A DNA stretch of 64,000 nucleotides from Bordetella pseudohinzii (GCF_000657795.2 NZ_JHEP02000001.1:248001-312000); one strand, 5' to 3'. Positions 27,958-37,293 are shown, counted from the first letter of the stretch. Numbers and translations: made by a program. Notes: generated by a model from the letters alone, not told the origin.

Positions 27958-28418
27958 GAGGCACGCTCCTGGGCTTCGGCCAGCGCCGCCGCGTCATCCA
28001 TCCGTGCGGTGTCCGGGTGCAGTTCTTCCACCACGTCGCGCACGAGGCTGCGGCCGCGCAGCAGGTGGCGGCCGAGTTGTTCGACGAACTGCTCGAAGCG
28101 GGCCTTGCCCTGGGCGCGGGCCGCGTCCTGATGGGCTTCGGGAACCGGCGTGCTGACGGTCAGGAAGTAGCGGACGAACAGCGCCAGCGTTTCGATCTGG
28201 ATGTTCTGATCGCGCTCCAGGCGCTCGGCCTGCCGCGACAGGCGATCCAGCCGCTTGGCAATGGCGGCCTCGCGCTGGTCGCCGGCATCGGGCGACAGCC
28301 ACGATGCGAGCGCCGCTGCGACGATGGACGATTTGGACACGCCTTTCTTGGCGGCCAGCTCGTCCAGGCGCTTGGCGTGCTCAGGCTGGATGAACAGATT
28401 GAGGCGGTAGTGGCTCAT
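27954..28418 (-). CDS. CopG/RHH-type regulator between traG and trbB
   Basis: A 154-aa protein whose N-terminus (SHYRLNLFIQPEHAKRLDELAAKKGVSKSSIVAAALASWL) is a ribbon-helix-helix DNA-binding domain. A helical coiled-coil tail of Gln/Arg/Glu-rich residues follows. It lies inside the traG-trbB transcript with 4-nt overlaps on both sides, so it probably autoregulates transfer genes or assists the relaxosome. The DNA target is unknown. Confidence 0.85.
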   Translation of the reverse strand: MSHYRLNLFIQPEHAKRLDELAAKKGVSKSSIVAAALASWLSPDAGDQREAAIAKRLDRLSRQAERLERDQNIQIETLALFVRYFLTVSTPVPEAHQDAARAQGKARFEQFVEQLGRHLLRGRSLVRDVVEELHPDTARMDDAAALAEAQERAS

Positions 28419-30421
28419 AGCTCGATTCCGTCGTTGGGGTCGAGGGAAGCCAGCCGCGCCGTGCGCTGCATGGATGGGTCAAGCTGGCGAGGAAGGGGAA
28501 GCGGCAGGTCGTCGTCGTCATCGAGCAGCGCGAGGTCGGCCGCAGGCGCGGCCAGCTCGGGGGCGTAGGCGACGGTTTCGGAGAGTTCGGGCTGACGGCG
28601 CGGGCCGCCGTCGTCGGCGGTCAAGCTCCCCATGCCTTCGGCGGATGCGGTGCCCGGTACGGCAGACGTTGGCGGAATCGCCAGCCCGCTCCAGTCGTCC
28701 GGACGCAGCGGAGGCGCGTCGGCGTACTGCCCGCCCGTAAGCGCAGGCGGCGGCAGCACACGGCGCTTGAAATTGCTGTCCGCGTAGTAGCGCAGCTTCT
28801 TGGCCTTGATCGGCGCTACGCTGGACACCATCACCACCGCCTCGTCGGGCGGAAGCTGCATCACTTCGCCCGGCGTCAGCAGCGGGCGTGCGGTTTCCTG
28901 GCGCGACACCATCAGGTGGCCCAGCCACGGCGCAAGCCGATGGCCTGCGTAGTTGCGCTGCGCGCGCAGTTCGGTGGCCGTGCCCAGCGTCTCGGAAATG
29001 CGCTTGGCGGTGCGTTCGTCGTTCGTCGCAAACGTCACGCGGACGTGGCAGTTATCGAGGATGGAATGGTTCTGCCCGTATGCCTTGTCGATCTGGTTCA
29101 GGCTTTGGGCGATGAGGAAGCTGCGGATGCCGTAGCCGGCCATGAAGGCCAGCGCCGTCTCGAAGAAGTCCAGGCGCCCCAGCGCCGGGAACTCATCGAG
29201 CATCAGCAGCAGCCTGTGGCGGCGCTCGATGCCGTCGGAGCCATCGAGCGATTCGGTGAGGCGCCGACCGATCTGGTTGAGGATCAGGCGAATGAGCGGC
29301 TTCGTCCGCGAAATGTCCGAAGGCGGCACCACCAGATACAGCGACACCGGATGTTCCGCAGCGATCAGGTCGGCGATGCGCCAGTCGCAGCGCGAGGTGA
29401 CTTCGGCCACCGTGGGATCGCGATACAGGCCGAGGAACGACATGGCCGTGCTCAACACGCCGGAACGCTCGTTGTCCGACTTGTTGAGCACTTCGCGCGC
29501 CGCCGAAGCGACGACAGGGTGCGGCCCATCGCCCAGGTGGGGCGTGGTCATCATCCGATGCAAAGTCAGCTCGAACGGGCTGGCCGGGTCGGAGAGGAAG
29601 TTAGCGACGCCACGCAGCGTCTTGTCTTCGCCCGCGTAGAGCACATGCAGGATGGCCCCGACCAGCAGCGCGTGGCTGGTCTTTTCCCAATGGTTACGCT
29701 TCTCCAGCGCACCTTCTGGATCGACCAGAATGTCCGCGATGTTCTGCACGTCGCGCACTTCATGCGCGCCGCGGCGCACTTCCAGCAGCGGGTTGTAGGC
29801 CGCCGACTTCGCATCGGTCGGGTTGAATAGCAGGCAGTGGCTGAATCGGCTGCGCCAGCCGGCGGTGATCTGCCAGTTCTCGCCCTTGATGTCGTGGATG
29901 ACGGCCGAGGCCGGCCATGACAGTAGCGTCGGCACCACGAGACCCACGCCCTTGCCCGAGCGCGTGGGTGCGAAGGTCAGGACGTGTTCCGGGCCTTCAT
30001 GACGCAGGTATTGGCGATCGTGCTGGCCCAGGAACACGCCGGCAGGCTGTGTGAGGCCAGCCTTGCGAATGTCCTGTGCGTTCGCCCAGCGCGCAGAGCC
30101 GTAGGTTGTGACCATGCGTGCTTGACGCGAGCGCCAGACCGACATGGCGATGGCGACGCCCACGGCGACCATGCCGCTGGCGCCGGCAATCGCGCCGCCG
30201 GTGTCGAAGACCTCCGGTGCATAGGCGCCGAAGAAGAACCACCACTCAAACAGTTTCCACGGGTGGTAGATCGACGTGCCAAGAAAGTCGAACCAGGGCG
30301 AGCCAAGGCGTACTTGATAGCCAAGGGCCGCTGCTGTCCATTGTGTGGCGGCCCACACTCCGGCGATCACGATGCCGAGCACCACGGCGATCTGACCGAA
30401 CAGCACGTTCGTCCCTTGCAT
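28415..30421 (-). CDS. traG: TraG, VirD4-like coupling protein
   Basis: A 668-aa inner-membrane ATPase that links the relaxosome to the channel. N-terminal membrane helices span roughly residues 8-30 and 77-95. Walker A TRSGKG is near residue 153 (FAPTRSGKGVGLVVPTLLSW) and Walker B is LLMLDEFPALG. The C-terminal tail is acidic (LLDDDDDLPLPL). GGAGG precedes the ATG by 7 nt. It is the first gene of the long tra/trb transcript. Confidence 0.95.
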   Translation of the reverse strand: MQGTNVLFGQIAVVLGIVIAGVWAATQWTAAALGYQVRLGSPWFDFLGTSIYHPWKLFEWWFFFGAYAPEVFDTGGAIAGASGMVAVGVAIAMSVWRSRQARMVTTYGSARWANAQDIRKAGLTQPAGVFLGQHDRQYLRHEGPEHVLTFAPTRSGKGVGLVVPTLLSWPASAVIHDIKGENWQITAGWRSRFSHCLLFNPTDAKSAAYNPLLEVRRGAHEVRDVQNIADILVDPEGALEKRNHWEKTSHALLVGAILHVLYAGEDKTLRGVANFLSDPASPFELTLHRMMTTPHLGDGPHPVVASAAREVLNKSDNERSGVLSTAMSFLGLYRDPTVAEVTSRCDWRIADLIAAEHPVSLYLVVPPSDISRTKPLIRLILNQIGRRLTESLDGSDGIERRHRLLLMLDEFPALGRLDFFETALAFMAGYGIRSFLIAQSLNQIDKAYGQNHSILDNCHVRVTFATNDERTAKRISETLGTATELRAQRNYAGHRLAPWLGHLMVSRQETARPLLTPGEVMQLPPDEAVVMVSSVAPIKAKKLRYYADSNFKRRVLPPPALTGGQYADAPPLRPDDWSGLAIPPTSAVPGTASAEGMGSLTADDGGPRRQPELSETVAYAPELAAPAADLALLDDDDDLPLPLPRQLDPSMQRTARLASLDPNDGIEL

Positions 30422-30657
30422 GACCTGGCCTCCGATTTCTCCTGCGCTGATTCCTCATGGAAATCGCGGCACAGGGGCGTGCCGCAGGCGTCAGGTTCGG
30501 TGTCAAGTCAGTGCTGGTCAAAGACCGTGTTGAGCAGAAAAGTCGAGAAAAAAGAAAGAATGAGTGCAGTGGCGAGTCAAAGAAAAGCGCCGCAAGCGAA
30601 GACGCATTGCGGCGTGTCGAACAGGAAAATGAAGATGATTCGACGAACCGACAACGA

Positions 30658-30936
30658 TCAGAACTTGGGCGGTTCCTTCGGAGGCGTGTATGGCGTTTCG
30701 CCGTCGCCATAGAACCGCTTGCGCGTGGCTTCGGCCACCCGGTTGCACAGCACGTCACCCAACTTTTGGCGGTCAGTCTTGCACTGCTGGCGCAATTCCC
30801 TGAGCCGTTCGGGATTGGCCGCAAGCTCTTCCACTGTTGGAATATTCGCTTCGGAAGCGTTGGTCTTCTGAGGCGTTTCGGATTGACCACAGGCAACCAG
30901 GGTCATGGCGATCAATAGCGAGATAAGCACTTTCAT
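30658..30936 (-). CDS. eexN: EexN-family entry-exclusion lipoprotein
   Basis: A 92-aa lipoprotein (MKVLISLLIAMTLVACGQS, lipobox Cys16). The conserved core is LAANPERLRELRQQCKTDRQ, then GDVLCNRVAEATRKRF, with a Pro-rich tail. It is a paralogue of the TrbK-like protein at 22735-23067, with matching Pro, Arg, both Cys and the RKRF end. GGAGGACACCCAGCC before ATG 30936 fixes the start; the longer upstream ATG has no ribosome-binding site. Entry exclusion is inferred from family and context. Confidence 0.8.
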   Translation of the reverse strand: MKVLISLLIAMTLVACGQSETPQKTNASEANIPTVEELAANPERLRELRQQCKTDRQKLGDVLCNRVAEATRKRFYGDGETPYTPPKEPPKF

Positions 30937-30965
30937 GGCTGGGTGTCCTCCAAGGTGATGATTCA

Positions 30966-31877
30966 TCAAAGTGGCGCGGGCTTGTTGTCGTCAGGTGACT
31001 CAATCGAATTGGCCAGTGCTATGAAGCGAGAAAGGGTCTCTGATGTGCTGGCGCCGGGACGTAGCAGGTATGTCGTTAGCGTTGGCGGGCTTCCCGCCAA
31101 TGGGCGGGCCACAATGCCCGTCTCTCGGCAGGTGGCGAACTGCGATGCACCAGCAAGCCCTAGAGCGAATCCTGCCGACACCAGCGCCATCATCAGATCG
31201 AATGAGGCCACCCGTTCCGCTACCAAAGGTTCCTGATCCAGTCGCCGGAGCAGGCGATCTATCTGGCGCGCATAGCCCTCGCAAACATGCGGATCGCCCA
31301 ACACCAAGGGAAAGCGCAGAACTTCATCCAGTGGAATTCGCTTGTGCTTCAAAAGCGGATGCCGTGCCGGAATCGCCACCATCAGCGGGTCGCCCCAAAC
31401 AGCTTCGGCGATGATCTCGTCACCTACCTCATCAGACTGTGCGAATCCCATGTCATACAGGTCGCTTTGCAGTCCTTTGATCTGCTGCGATAGCGGCACC
31501 TCGAATAGCCGGATCTCAACCTCCGGTTCCTCCTGTCGGTACAGTGCGAGCAGTGCGGGTAAGCGTGAAGGGGTGATGCCGTCGGATAGCGCGATACGCA
31601 ACTGTCCATGAAAGCCATTGACTGCTGCCTGCACGCTGTCGCGGGCCTGCTGGAGAGAGGTAAATACGCGGGGAACATGCTCAAGAAAAAGTTCGCCTGC
31701 GCGGGTTAGCCTGGTGCTGCGAGTGGTGCGGGCAAACAGCGTAACGCCAAGCTCCTCTTCCAGCTCCTTGATGGCACGTGACAACGGTGACTGTTCCATA
31801 TGCAGCCGCTCGGCTGCGCGAGCGAAGTGCAGCTCCTCTGCGACTGCTATGAAGCAACGAAGATGGCGAAACTCCAT
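30966..31877 (-). CDS. LysR-family transcriptional regulator
   Basis: A 303-aa LysR-type regulator with an N-terminal winged helix-turn-helix (MEFRHLRCFIAVAEELHFARAAERLHMEQSPLSRAIKELEEELG) and a co-inducer domain from about residue 90. AAGGAG, 7 nt before ATG 31877, sets the start, discarding 42 codons of upstream in-frame sequence. It lies next to traG/eexN and an alpha/beta hydrolase gene. It could correspond in position to the traR regulator of Tn4371-type elements or control the redox cargo; sequence alone does not decide. Confidence 0.9.
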   Translation of the reverse strand: MEFRHLRCFIAVAEELHFARAAERLHMEQSPLSRAIKELEEELGVTLFARTTRSTRLTRAGELFLEHVPRVFTSLQQARDSVQAAVNGFHGQLRIALSDGITPSRLPALLALYRQEEPEVEIRLFEVPLSQQIKGLQSDLYDMGFAQSDEVGDEIIAEAVWGDPLMVAIPARHPLLKHKRIPLDEVLRFPLVLGDPHVCEGYARQIDRLLRRLDQEPLVAERVASFDLMMALVSAGFALGLAGASQFATCRETGIVARPLAGSPPTLTTYLLRPGASTSETLSRFIALANSIESPDDNKPAPL

Positions 31878-31941
31878 AACCTGCTCCTTTGCAGGGAGCA
31901 GCGTTACCGTTGCTCCCTGTCTATCCGATTTTTTCTGACTT

Positions 31942-32712
31942 TCAACGTGACTGCACCCATTGCAGCGCGGCATCCGCAACTTCCTCCCAGCCATCTCCGG
32001 CAATCAACCAGTGCCCACGGTTTGCGAACTCGCGCAGTTCCGTCGTTGCAGTGGATGCGCGGTAGCGCTTGAAGTGCTGCTTCACCATGCCGGGTTCGAC
32101 GGTACGGTCGTTCTCCGCACTGACCAGCAGCAGGGGCGCGCGGTCGGGTTTGCTCCACTGGATCGAGGAGCCAATACCAAGCACCGACTGGTAGTAGATG
32201 CGGCCCGGCGCCGGCACAACATGACGGTCGAATGCCTCGCGCTGCCTTTCAGGACTGAGCCCATTGGTGAAGTCGCGTGCGAATCCCTTGAAACTCATCC
32301 TCAGTGCCCGGCTCCAGCCACGCCAGGCCAGGAACACCGGAAGGGCTGCCAGGAACGCTTTGGGGCCAGGCTTGATACCCGCCGCCGGTGCCGGCGAGAT
32401 CGAAACAGCCGCCGCCCCCAAACCACGGTCGAGCAGCATTTGCGCCACGAGTCCGCCGTAGGAGTGGCCGATGAGGATTGGCGGTTCGGGCAGCGTGGCG
32501 ATGATGGCTGCATAGTGATCGGCGATGCGTCCCAGTGTCAGCTTGCCGATAGCACCGTCGGGCGTGTCGCGCAGAGCCTGTACCGAACGATCCAGCAGCG
32601 GCCATGCCGGTGCGAGCGTGCGATAGCCGAGAGCCTCGTACCGCTGCTGCCAGGGTTGCCAGACAGTCGGGGTCAGCCAGGCGCCATGAATGAAAAGAAT
32701 TGTCTTGGACAT
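31942..32712 (-). CDS. Alpha/beta-hydrolase family protein
   Basis: A 256-aa cytoplasmic hydrolase. The oxyanion-hole region FIHGAWLTPTVW, nucleophile elbow GHSYGG, an acidic residue in LLLVSAENDRTV and the catalytic His in NRGHWLI form the usual triad. AAGGAG 6 nt upstream selects the second Met (32712) as start. It is followed on the same strand by LysR and preceded by the reductase gene, forming a small cargo module. The substrate is unknown. Confidence 0.85.
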   Translation of the reverse strand: MSKTILFIHGAWLTPTVWQPWQQRYEALGYRTLAPAWPLLDRSVQALRDTPDGAIGKLTLGRIADHYAAIIATLPEPPILIGHSYGGLVAQMLLDRGLGAAAVSISPAPAAGIKPGPKAFLAALPVFLAWRGWSRALRMSFKGFARDFTNGLSPERQREAFDRHVVPAPGRIYYQSVLGIGSSIQWSKPDRAPLLLVSAENDRTVEPGMVKQHFKRYRASTATTELREFANRGHWLIAGDGWEEVADAALQWVQSR

Positions 32713-32746
32713 GATGGACTCCTTGGTTGTATCCATCTCGCAGGGT

Positions 32747-33361
32747 TCAGCCGAACCGCACGAGTTCGAGCGTGGGCAGCGGCCCGCCCGGGAATTGCGT
32801 CAGGCGACCGCCCACGGCCAGCGTGCCGAGGTCGATGCCTGCGAAGCCCAGCCGACCGATCAGCGCGCCGACTTCCGCCTTGGCCTGCGTATCGTCGCCA
32901 GCGAAGAACAGCACACGCTGGCCGCCGCGTTCCGCCGGATCGGCGGCGAGCAGTTCGGGGCGCAGATGATTGAACGCTTTGACCACGCGCGCGCCCGGCA
33001 CAAGACCAGCGAACACCTCGCTCGATGCTCGGCCATGCAACTCGGCGGGCTTGAACAGCGGCGCCTCGATCGGGTTGTTGGCGTCGATGACGACGCGCCC
33101 GCCGAAGTCCGGCAACCCGGCAAGGGCGCCCGGCAGCTTCGACCAGTTCACGGCGACCAGCACGATGGGCTGTGCAGCAGCTTCCTCGCGGGTGCCGGCG
33201 CGGATGCTGGGGCCGATGGATTGCACCAACGCTTGCAGGCTGTCCGGCCCGCGGCTGTTGGACAGGATGGCCGGGATGTTCCGGCGTGCCAGCGCACGGG
33301 CGAAGGCGGTGCCGATGTTGCCCGCGCCGATGATGCCGATGGAAGAAGACGACTTGCTCAT
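32747..33361 (-). CDS. NAD(P)-binding F420-dependent-oxidoreductase-like reductase
   Basis: A 204-aa protein with an N-terminal Rossmann fold (IGIIGAGNIGTAFARALARR) of the NADP oxidoreductase/F420-dependent (COG2085) family. The conserved VVIDANNPIEAP and VVKAFNHLRPELLA segments are present. A GAGGAAATCATC leader precedes the ATG. It is co-directional with the hydrolase and SDR genes. A nicotinamide- or flavin-linked reduction of an unknown substrate is inferred. Confidence 0.82.
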   Translation of the reverse strand: MSKSSSSIGIIGAGNIGTAFARALARRNIPAILSNSRGPDSLQALVQSIGPSIRAGTREEAAAQPIVLVAVNWSKLPGALAGLPDFGGRVVIDANNPIEAPLFKPAELHGRASSEVFAGLVPGARVVKAFNHLRPELLAADPAERGGQRVLFFAGDDTQAKAEVGALIGRLGFAGIDLGTLAVGGRLTQFPGGPLPTLELVRFG

Positions 33362-33467
33362 GATGATTTCCTCGAAGAAATGTGACGATGTGGGTGATTA
33401 CGGGTGTGCTCGGACTTGAAGCTGCCCTTGGGCTATGGAGCGGGCCAGTGGCCCGCTCCAAGGTCAC

Positions 33468-34232
33468 TCAGGACGTGAAGCCGCCGTCGGCCAGAATGTC
33501 GGCGCCGGTGACGAACGCGGCTTGCGGGCTGGCAAGGAACGCCACGACGTTGGCGATTTCGTTCGGCTGGCCGTAGCGACCCACCGCCATGTGCGGGATC
33601 AGCGCCTTGGCCAGGTCGCCATCGGCCGGGTTCATGTCGGTGTTCGTGGGGCCAGGATGCACGGTATTGACCGTGATGCCGCGCGGCCCCAGATCGCGCG
33701 CCAGGCTGCGGTTGAAGCCGGTGACGGCACCCTTGGTCAGCGTGTAGAGGGAAGCGCCGGGGAACGAGGCGTACTTCGTCATCGAGCTGCCGATGTGGAC
33801 GATGCGGCCACCGTCCTTCATGTGGCGCACGGCCTCCTGCGTGGCGACGAAGACCCCGGTGACATTGACGGCGATCATCGCCTGGTAGTCCTCGAACTTG
33901 ATCTGTTCGATCGGGCCACCCAACGCGATGCCGGCGTTGTTCACCAGGATGTCCAGGCCACCGAAGGTTTCGACCGTCTTGGCGACGGCGGCACGCACGG
34001 CGTCGGGTTCACCCGAGTTGGCCAGGATGGCCAGCGCCCGACCGCCAGCCGACTCGATGGCGGCGGCGGTTTCTTCGGCCAGCGCGGGCGAGCCGACATA
34101 GGTAAAGGCGACCTGGGCGCCATCGGCTGCCAGACGCTTGGCGATGGCCGCTCCGATCGAGCGCGAGCCGCCAGTCACGAGAGCCGTCTTGCCGGCCAGG
34201 GGAAGGGATTGGGAAGGGGTTAAGTTGCTCAT
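33468..34232 (-). CDS. Short-chain dehydrogenase/reductase
   Basis: A 254-aa SDR with cofactor motif TGGSRSIG, NNAG, the Ser of HIGSSMTKY and the YTLTK catalytic Tyr/Lys pair. It ends GADILADGGFTS, typical of classical SDRs, and is probably NADP(H)-linked. It is divergent from the LysR gene at 34349, the classic arrangement of a LysR regulator and its target, so it is likely regulated by that protein. Confidence 0.92.
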   Translation of the reverse strand: MSNLTPSQSLPLAGKTALVTGGSRSIGAAIAKRLAADGAQVAFTYVGSPALAEETAAAIESAGGRALAILANSGEPDAVRAAVAKTVETFGGLDILVNNAGIALGGPIEQIKFEDYQAMIAVNVTGVFVATQEAVRHMKDGGRIVHIGSSMTKYASFPGASLYTLTKGAVTGFNRSLARDLGPRGITVNTVHPGPTNTDMNPADGDLAKALIPHMAVGRYGQPNEIANVVAFLASPQAAFVTGADILADGGFTS

Positions 34233-34312
34233 GGTTCACTCCGGTTGGTTGCCGAGGGATTCGGTGGAGTGACTTTCCCCCTTTCATTGCCTCTTGATTA
34301 GTGGCAAATCGC

Positions 34313-34342
34313 TTGGATTATTTTCAAGTGTTCGTTTAATAT
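34313..34342 (+). promoter_or_regulatory. Possible promoter of LysR gene 34349, very close to its ATG
   Basis: TTGGAT and TAATAT are separated by 18 bp. The -10 ends only 6 bp before the ATG at 34349, which would give a nearly leaderless mRNA. Upstream (34293-34310) GATTAGTGGCAAATC is an imperfect dyad with T-N11-A spacing, a candidate LysR site shared with the divergent SDR gene. Confidence 0.35.
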
Positions 34343-34348
34343 AGGGGA

Positions 34349-35278
34349 ATGGAGACGCTGGCAAACCTAGAGTCGTTCGTGCGCAGTGCCGAGAGCGGCA
34401 GCTTCTCGGCTGCGGCGCGGCGGCTTGCGCTCACTCCGGCTGCGGTGAGTCGCAACGTGGCCATGCTGGAGCGCAATTTGGGAGTGCGGCTGTTCCAGCG
34501 TTCGACCCGCAAGCTGACGCTGACCGAGGCTGGTGAGTCATTCCTGACCGCGATTGGTGGCAATCTGGAGTCTTTGCAGAACGCCATCGCGGCGGTATCG
34601 GCAGAAGACGGCCAGCCCGCAGGCGTGCTCAAGATCAGTCTGGCGCCAACCTTCGGGATGAGCCATTTACTGCCGCTACTGCCGGAGTTCCTGCAACGCT
34701 ACCCCCGCATCCGGCCCGAGTGGCATTTCGAGAACCGTGCGGTAGACCTGATCGCTGAAGGCTACGACGCCGCTATCGGTGGTGGATTCGAGCTGGCGCC
34801 GGGCGTGGTCGCCCGAACACTGGCGCCGGCGCACATCATCGCCGTTGCATCTCCCGCGTATCTGGCCCGACACACGCTACCAGCCGATCCTTCTGGTCTG
34901 ATAGAGCTGGATGGTGTCGTCATGCGCTCGCTTTCGTCGGGCCGCATCCGTACTTGGAACATGCGCAATGCGCAAGGCGATGAAGTTGCCGCAGTGATGC
35001 GCGAGGCCGTGGTGGTCAATGATCCTGCCGCGCTGAGAGAGTCGGCGCGGCTGGGCTTAGGTGTTGCCATGCTCGCCGTGGCCGATGTTCTGCCGTGGCT
35101 GGAGTCGGGCGAGCTGGTGCGGGTTCTGCCGCGCTGGTGGGCTGATGCCGGGGCGATCTCGCTTTACTATGCCAGCCGCGATCTGCTGCCGGGCAAGACG
35201 CGGGTCTTCATTGACTTCGTGATCGAAGCATTCAAGCGTGAAGACTATGCACGGCGTTTCGCGGGCAGCTTGGGATAG
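34349..35278 (+). CDS. LysR-family transcriptional regulator divergent from SDR
   Basis: A 309-aa LysR regulator. The N-terminal helix-turn-helix is METLANLESFVRSAESGSFSAAARRLALTPAAVSRNVAMLERNLG, with LFQRSTRKLTLTEAG following. The effector domain belongs to the CrgA/AphB-like group (GVLKISLAPTFGMSHLLPLLPEFLQRYP). It is the only cargo gene here on the plus strand and faces away from the SDR gene, which it probably controls. The start lacks a clear Shine-Dalgarno sequence. Confidence 0.92.
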   Translation: METLANLESFVRSAESGSFSAAARRLALTPAAVSRNVAMLERNLGVRLFQRSTRKLTLTEAGESFLTAIGGNLESLQNAIAAVSAEDGQPAGVLKISLAPTFGMSHLLPLLPEFLQRYPRIRPEWHFENRAVDLIAEGYDAAIGGGFELAPGVVARTLAPAHIIAVASPAYLARHTLPADPSGLIELDGVVMRSLSSGRIRTWNMRNAQGDEVAAVMREAVVVNDPAALRESARLGLGVAMLAVADVLPWLESGELVRVLPRWWADAGAISLYYASRDLLPGKTRVFIDFVIEAFKREDYARRFAGSLG

Positions 35279-35307
35279 CAGCGCATGGATGTTCCGGCGT
35301 TGTGAAA

Positions 35308-37293
35308 TTAACGTCCCAAAGACTTGTTGAATTCCCATGACACTCCGCTGCCGCGCAGCGTCGCGGCAAGCTGCTGTCCCAGCCGCTGTTCGATCACTGG
35401 CCGCCACGGCACCAGGCTGAACCCCATGCCATCATCGAGCATCGCATAGCGCCCGCTGGTAAGCATGACGGAGCGCCGGTAGATGCCTGCAACGCGCTGC
35501 CCGTCCGTGGCGGGCCGATGCGCCAGGCCGGTTTCGGCGGCAATGTCCTTGGCGGCCTGCGCCAGTTCCCGATTGCGCAGCGTGCCCAGCAGGTTGCGCG
35601 CCAGGATCACGCGCTGCCCGCGCCGTTCGGCCAGCCCCTGTTCTTCAAGGAAGTCGGCGCGCTGTTGCAGGGTGTTCTTGACCTCGCCACCAAAGCCCAA
35701 GTCGCCCAGCCCCTTGCCGCCGCCGATCAACTGCTGGTCGAGCCAGGTGGCTCCGATCACGCGCGCCTGCCGCTCGATGGGCAAGTGCGATTTCAGCTCC
35801 ACGGCCACGCCGCGCAGCCGCTGTGCGTCGTACTGACGGCCACGTTCCGGCAGGTCGTCCGGCACCTTCCATAAGCCATCGGCCACGCGCTCCACGATGC
35901 CGGCCCGGCGCAGGGCTTCCAGCCGGCGAACATGGGCCGCGACGACTTCCTGCGGGTCGCGGCCGGGCTTGGCTCGGCCCTGCTCGATCGCCAGGTGATG
36001 ATCGGTGCGGTACAGGCTATCGCTCGCCAGCGCGGCGATGTTCTTGTCGGCCGCCCGCACCTCGGCGGAACCGCGTACCTCCACCACGGCTCCGGTGGGA
36101 TAGTTCGCCAGCTCGTCGCGAGCGTTCAACGCGACGTAGTGGGCCTTGCCGTCCACGCCGTCGATGACCAGATAGCCGCGGTCGTGCAGTTCGTCGACCA
36201 GCCCCTTCGCAGCGACGCGGCCGATGACGGTACGGCCGTCGTCGCCCGGCTCGAACACCGCCAGCTCGCGTGGCTGGCCGCTCATGGCGCGCTGCATGGT
36301 GCGGATGATGTCGCCACGCTCGCCCAGGGCGCGCAAGGTCTTCTCCGCGTCCGCATGGACGGCCCAGGTGCCGGGCTGCGTCTCGTCGGCCAGGCCCAGG
36401 CGCTGCAAGCGTTGCAGGCGGCCGATCAGCAGCAGGCGCTGGCGTTGCAGCCGGGGTTCGTTGAAGCGTTCGATCTGCACCCGGCCATCCTCGCCGGCCT
36501 CGCGCTGCAACGTGCGGTCGAGGCTCGTCCACCGCTCTTGCTCCACCTCGCGCTGCAAGGTCTGCTGGATCTCCAGTTCGGTGCGCGGCCCCAGCCATTC
36601 CGTCGCCAGCTCGGCGGCGCGATGGCGGAAGCCGTGGGCGATGTAGTCGCCGGCGATGATGAGGTCTTTGCCGGTGTCGTCGCGCCCGCGCACGATCAGG
36701 TGGGTGTGGGGGTTGTCGGTGTTCCAGTGATCGACCGCTACCCAGTCCAGCCGCGTCCCCAAGTCGGCTTCCATCCGGTTCACCAGATGCCGGGTGTAGG
36801 TGCGCAGGTCGTCCAGCTCGGCCCCGTCCTCCGGGGAAACGATGAAACGGAAATGGTGCCGGTCGTCGGCGCAGCGTTCCTTGAACGCATCGAGGTCGGC
36901 TTCATCCGTCTGCGGCCCGTAGGCCCGGCCCGGCTCGCCATCGCGGCCGGCGCCGTCGCGCTCGATGTAGCGCAGGTGCTTGGCGAGCGACTGCGGGCTG
37001 GCGTTGCGCTGATTGACCAGCAAGGTCTTGATGGTCACGCGCCGCGACATGGGGGTCAGCTTCGCACCCGCGAAACGCGCCGCCGTGTGGCCGCGCCCCA
37101 GGCGCGAGCCGGGCCGCTGGCCGGCACGTGCGCCACTGCCGCCGGCTGCGGAATGGCGCATCGAGGACTTGCCGCCGCTGGCCTTGCCCGCCTGCTTGAG
37201 CACCTTGGAAACGAAGCGCTGGCCCTGGCCCTTGCCCCGGTTCTTCGGGGCGCTGGGGCGCACGCGGAAATCGTCGTCGCGGCGGTCGGTCAT
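35308..37293 (-). CDS. Relaxase (TraI/VirD2-type, DUF3363 family)
   Basis: A 661-aa DNA-nicking protein. After a basic N-terminus (R/K/G-rich, to about residue 85) comes the relaxase domain with candidate nucleophile Tyr109 (LAKHLRYIERDG) and the metal-binding histidines in VDHWNTDNPHTHLIVRG (His189, His196, His198). The C-terminal half matches the DUF3363 region of Tn4371-type relaxases. Start MTDRRDDDF at 37293 is preferred; upstream in-frame sequence is low-complexity and has no ribosome-binding site. It should nick oriT, probably close to its own gene. Confidence 0.9.
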   Translation of the reverse strand: MTDRRDDDFRVRPSAPKNRGKGQGQRFVSKVLKQAGKASGGKSSMRHSAAGGSGARAGQRPGSRLGRGHTAARFAGAKLTPMSRRVTIKTLLVNQRNASPQSLAKHLRYIERDGAGRDGEPGRAYGPQTDEADLDAFKERCADDRHHFRFIVSPEDGAELDDLRTYTRHLVNRMEADLGTRLDWVAVDHWNTDNPHTHLIVRGRDDTGKDLIIAGDYIAHGFRHRAAELATEWLGPRTELEIQQTLQREVEQERWTSLDRTLQREAGEDGRVQIERFNEPRLQRQRLLLIGRLQRLQRLGLADETQPGTWAVHADAEKTLRALGERGDIIRTMQRAMSGQPRELAVFEPGDDGRTVIGRVAAKGLVDELHDRGYLVIDGVDGKAHYVALNARDELANYPTGAVVEVRGSAEVRAADKNIAALASDSLYRTDHHLAIEQGRAKPGRDPQEVVAAHVRRLEALRRAGIVERVADGLWKVPDDLPERGRQYDAQRLRGVAVELKSHLPIERQARVIGATWLDQQLIGGGKGLGDLGFGGEVKNTLQQRADFLEEQGLAERRGQRVILARNLLGTLRNRELAQAAKDIAAETGLAHRPATDGQRVAGIYRRSVMLTSGRYAMLDDGMGFSLVPWRPVIEQRLGQQLAATLRGSGVSWEFNKSLGR

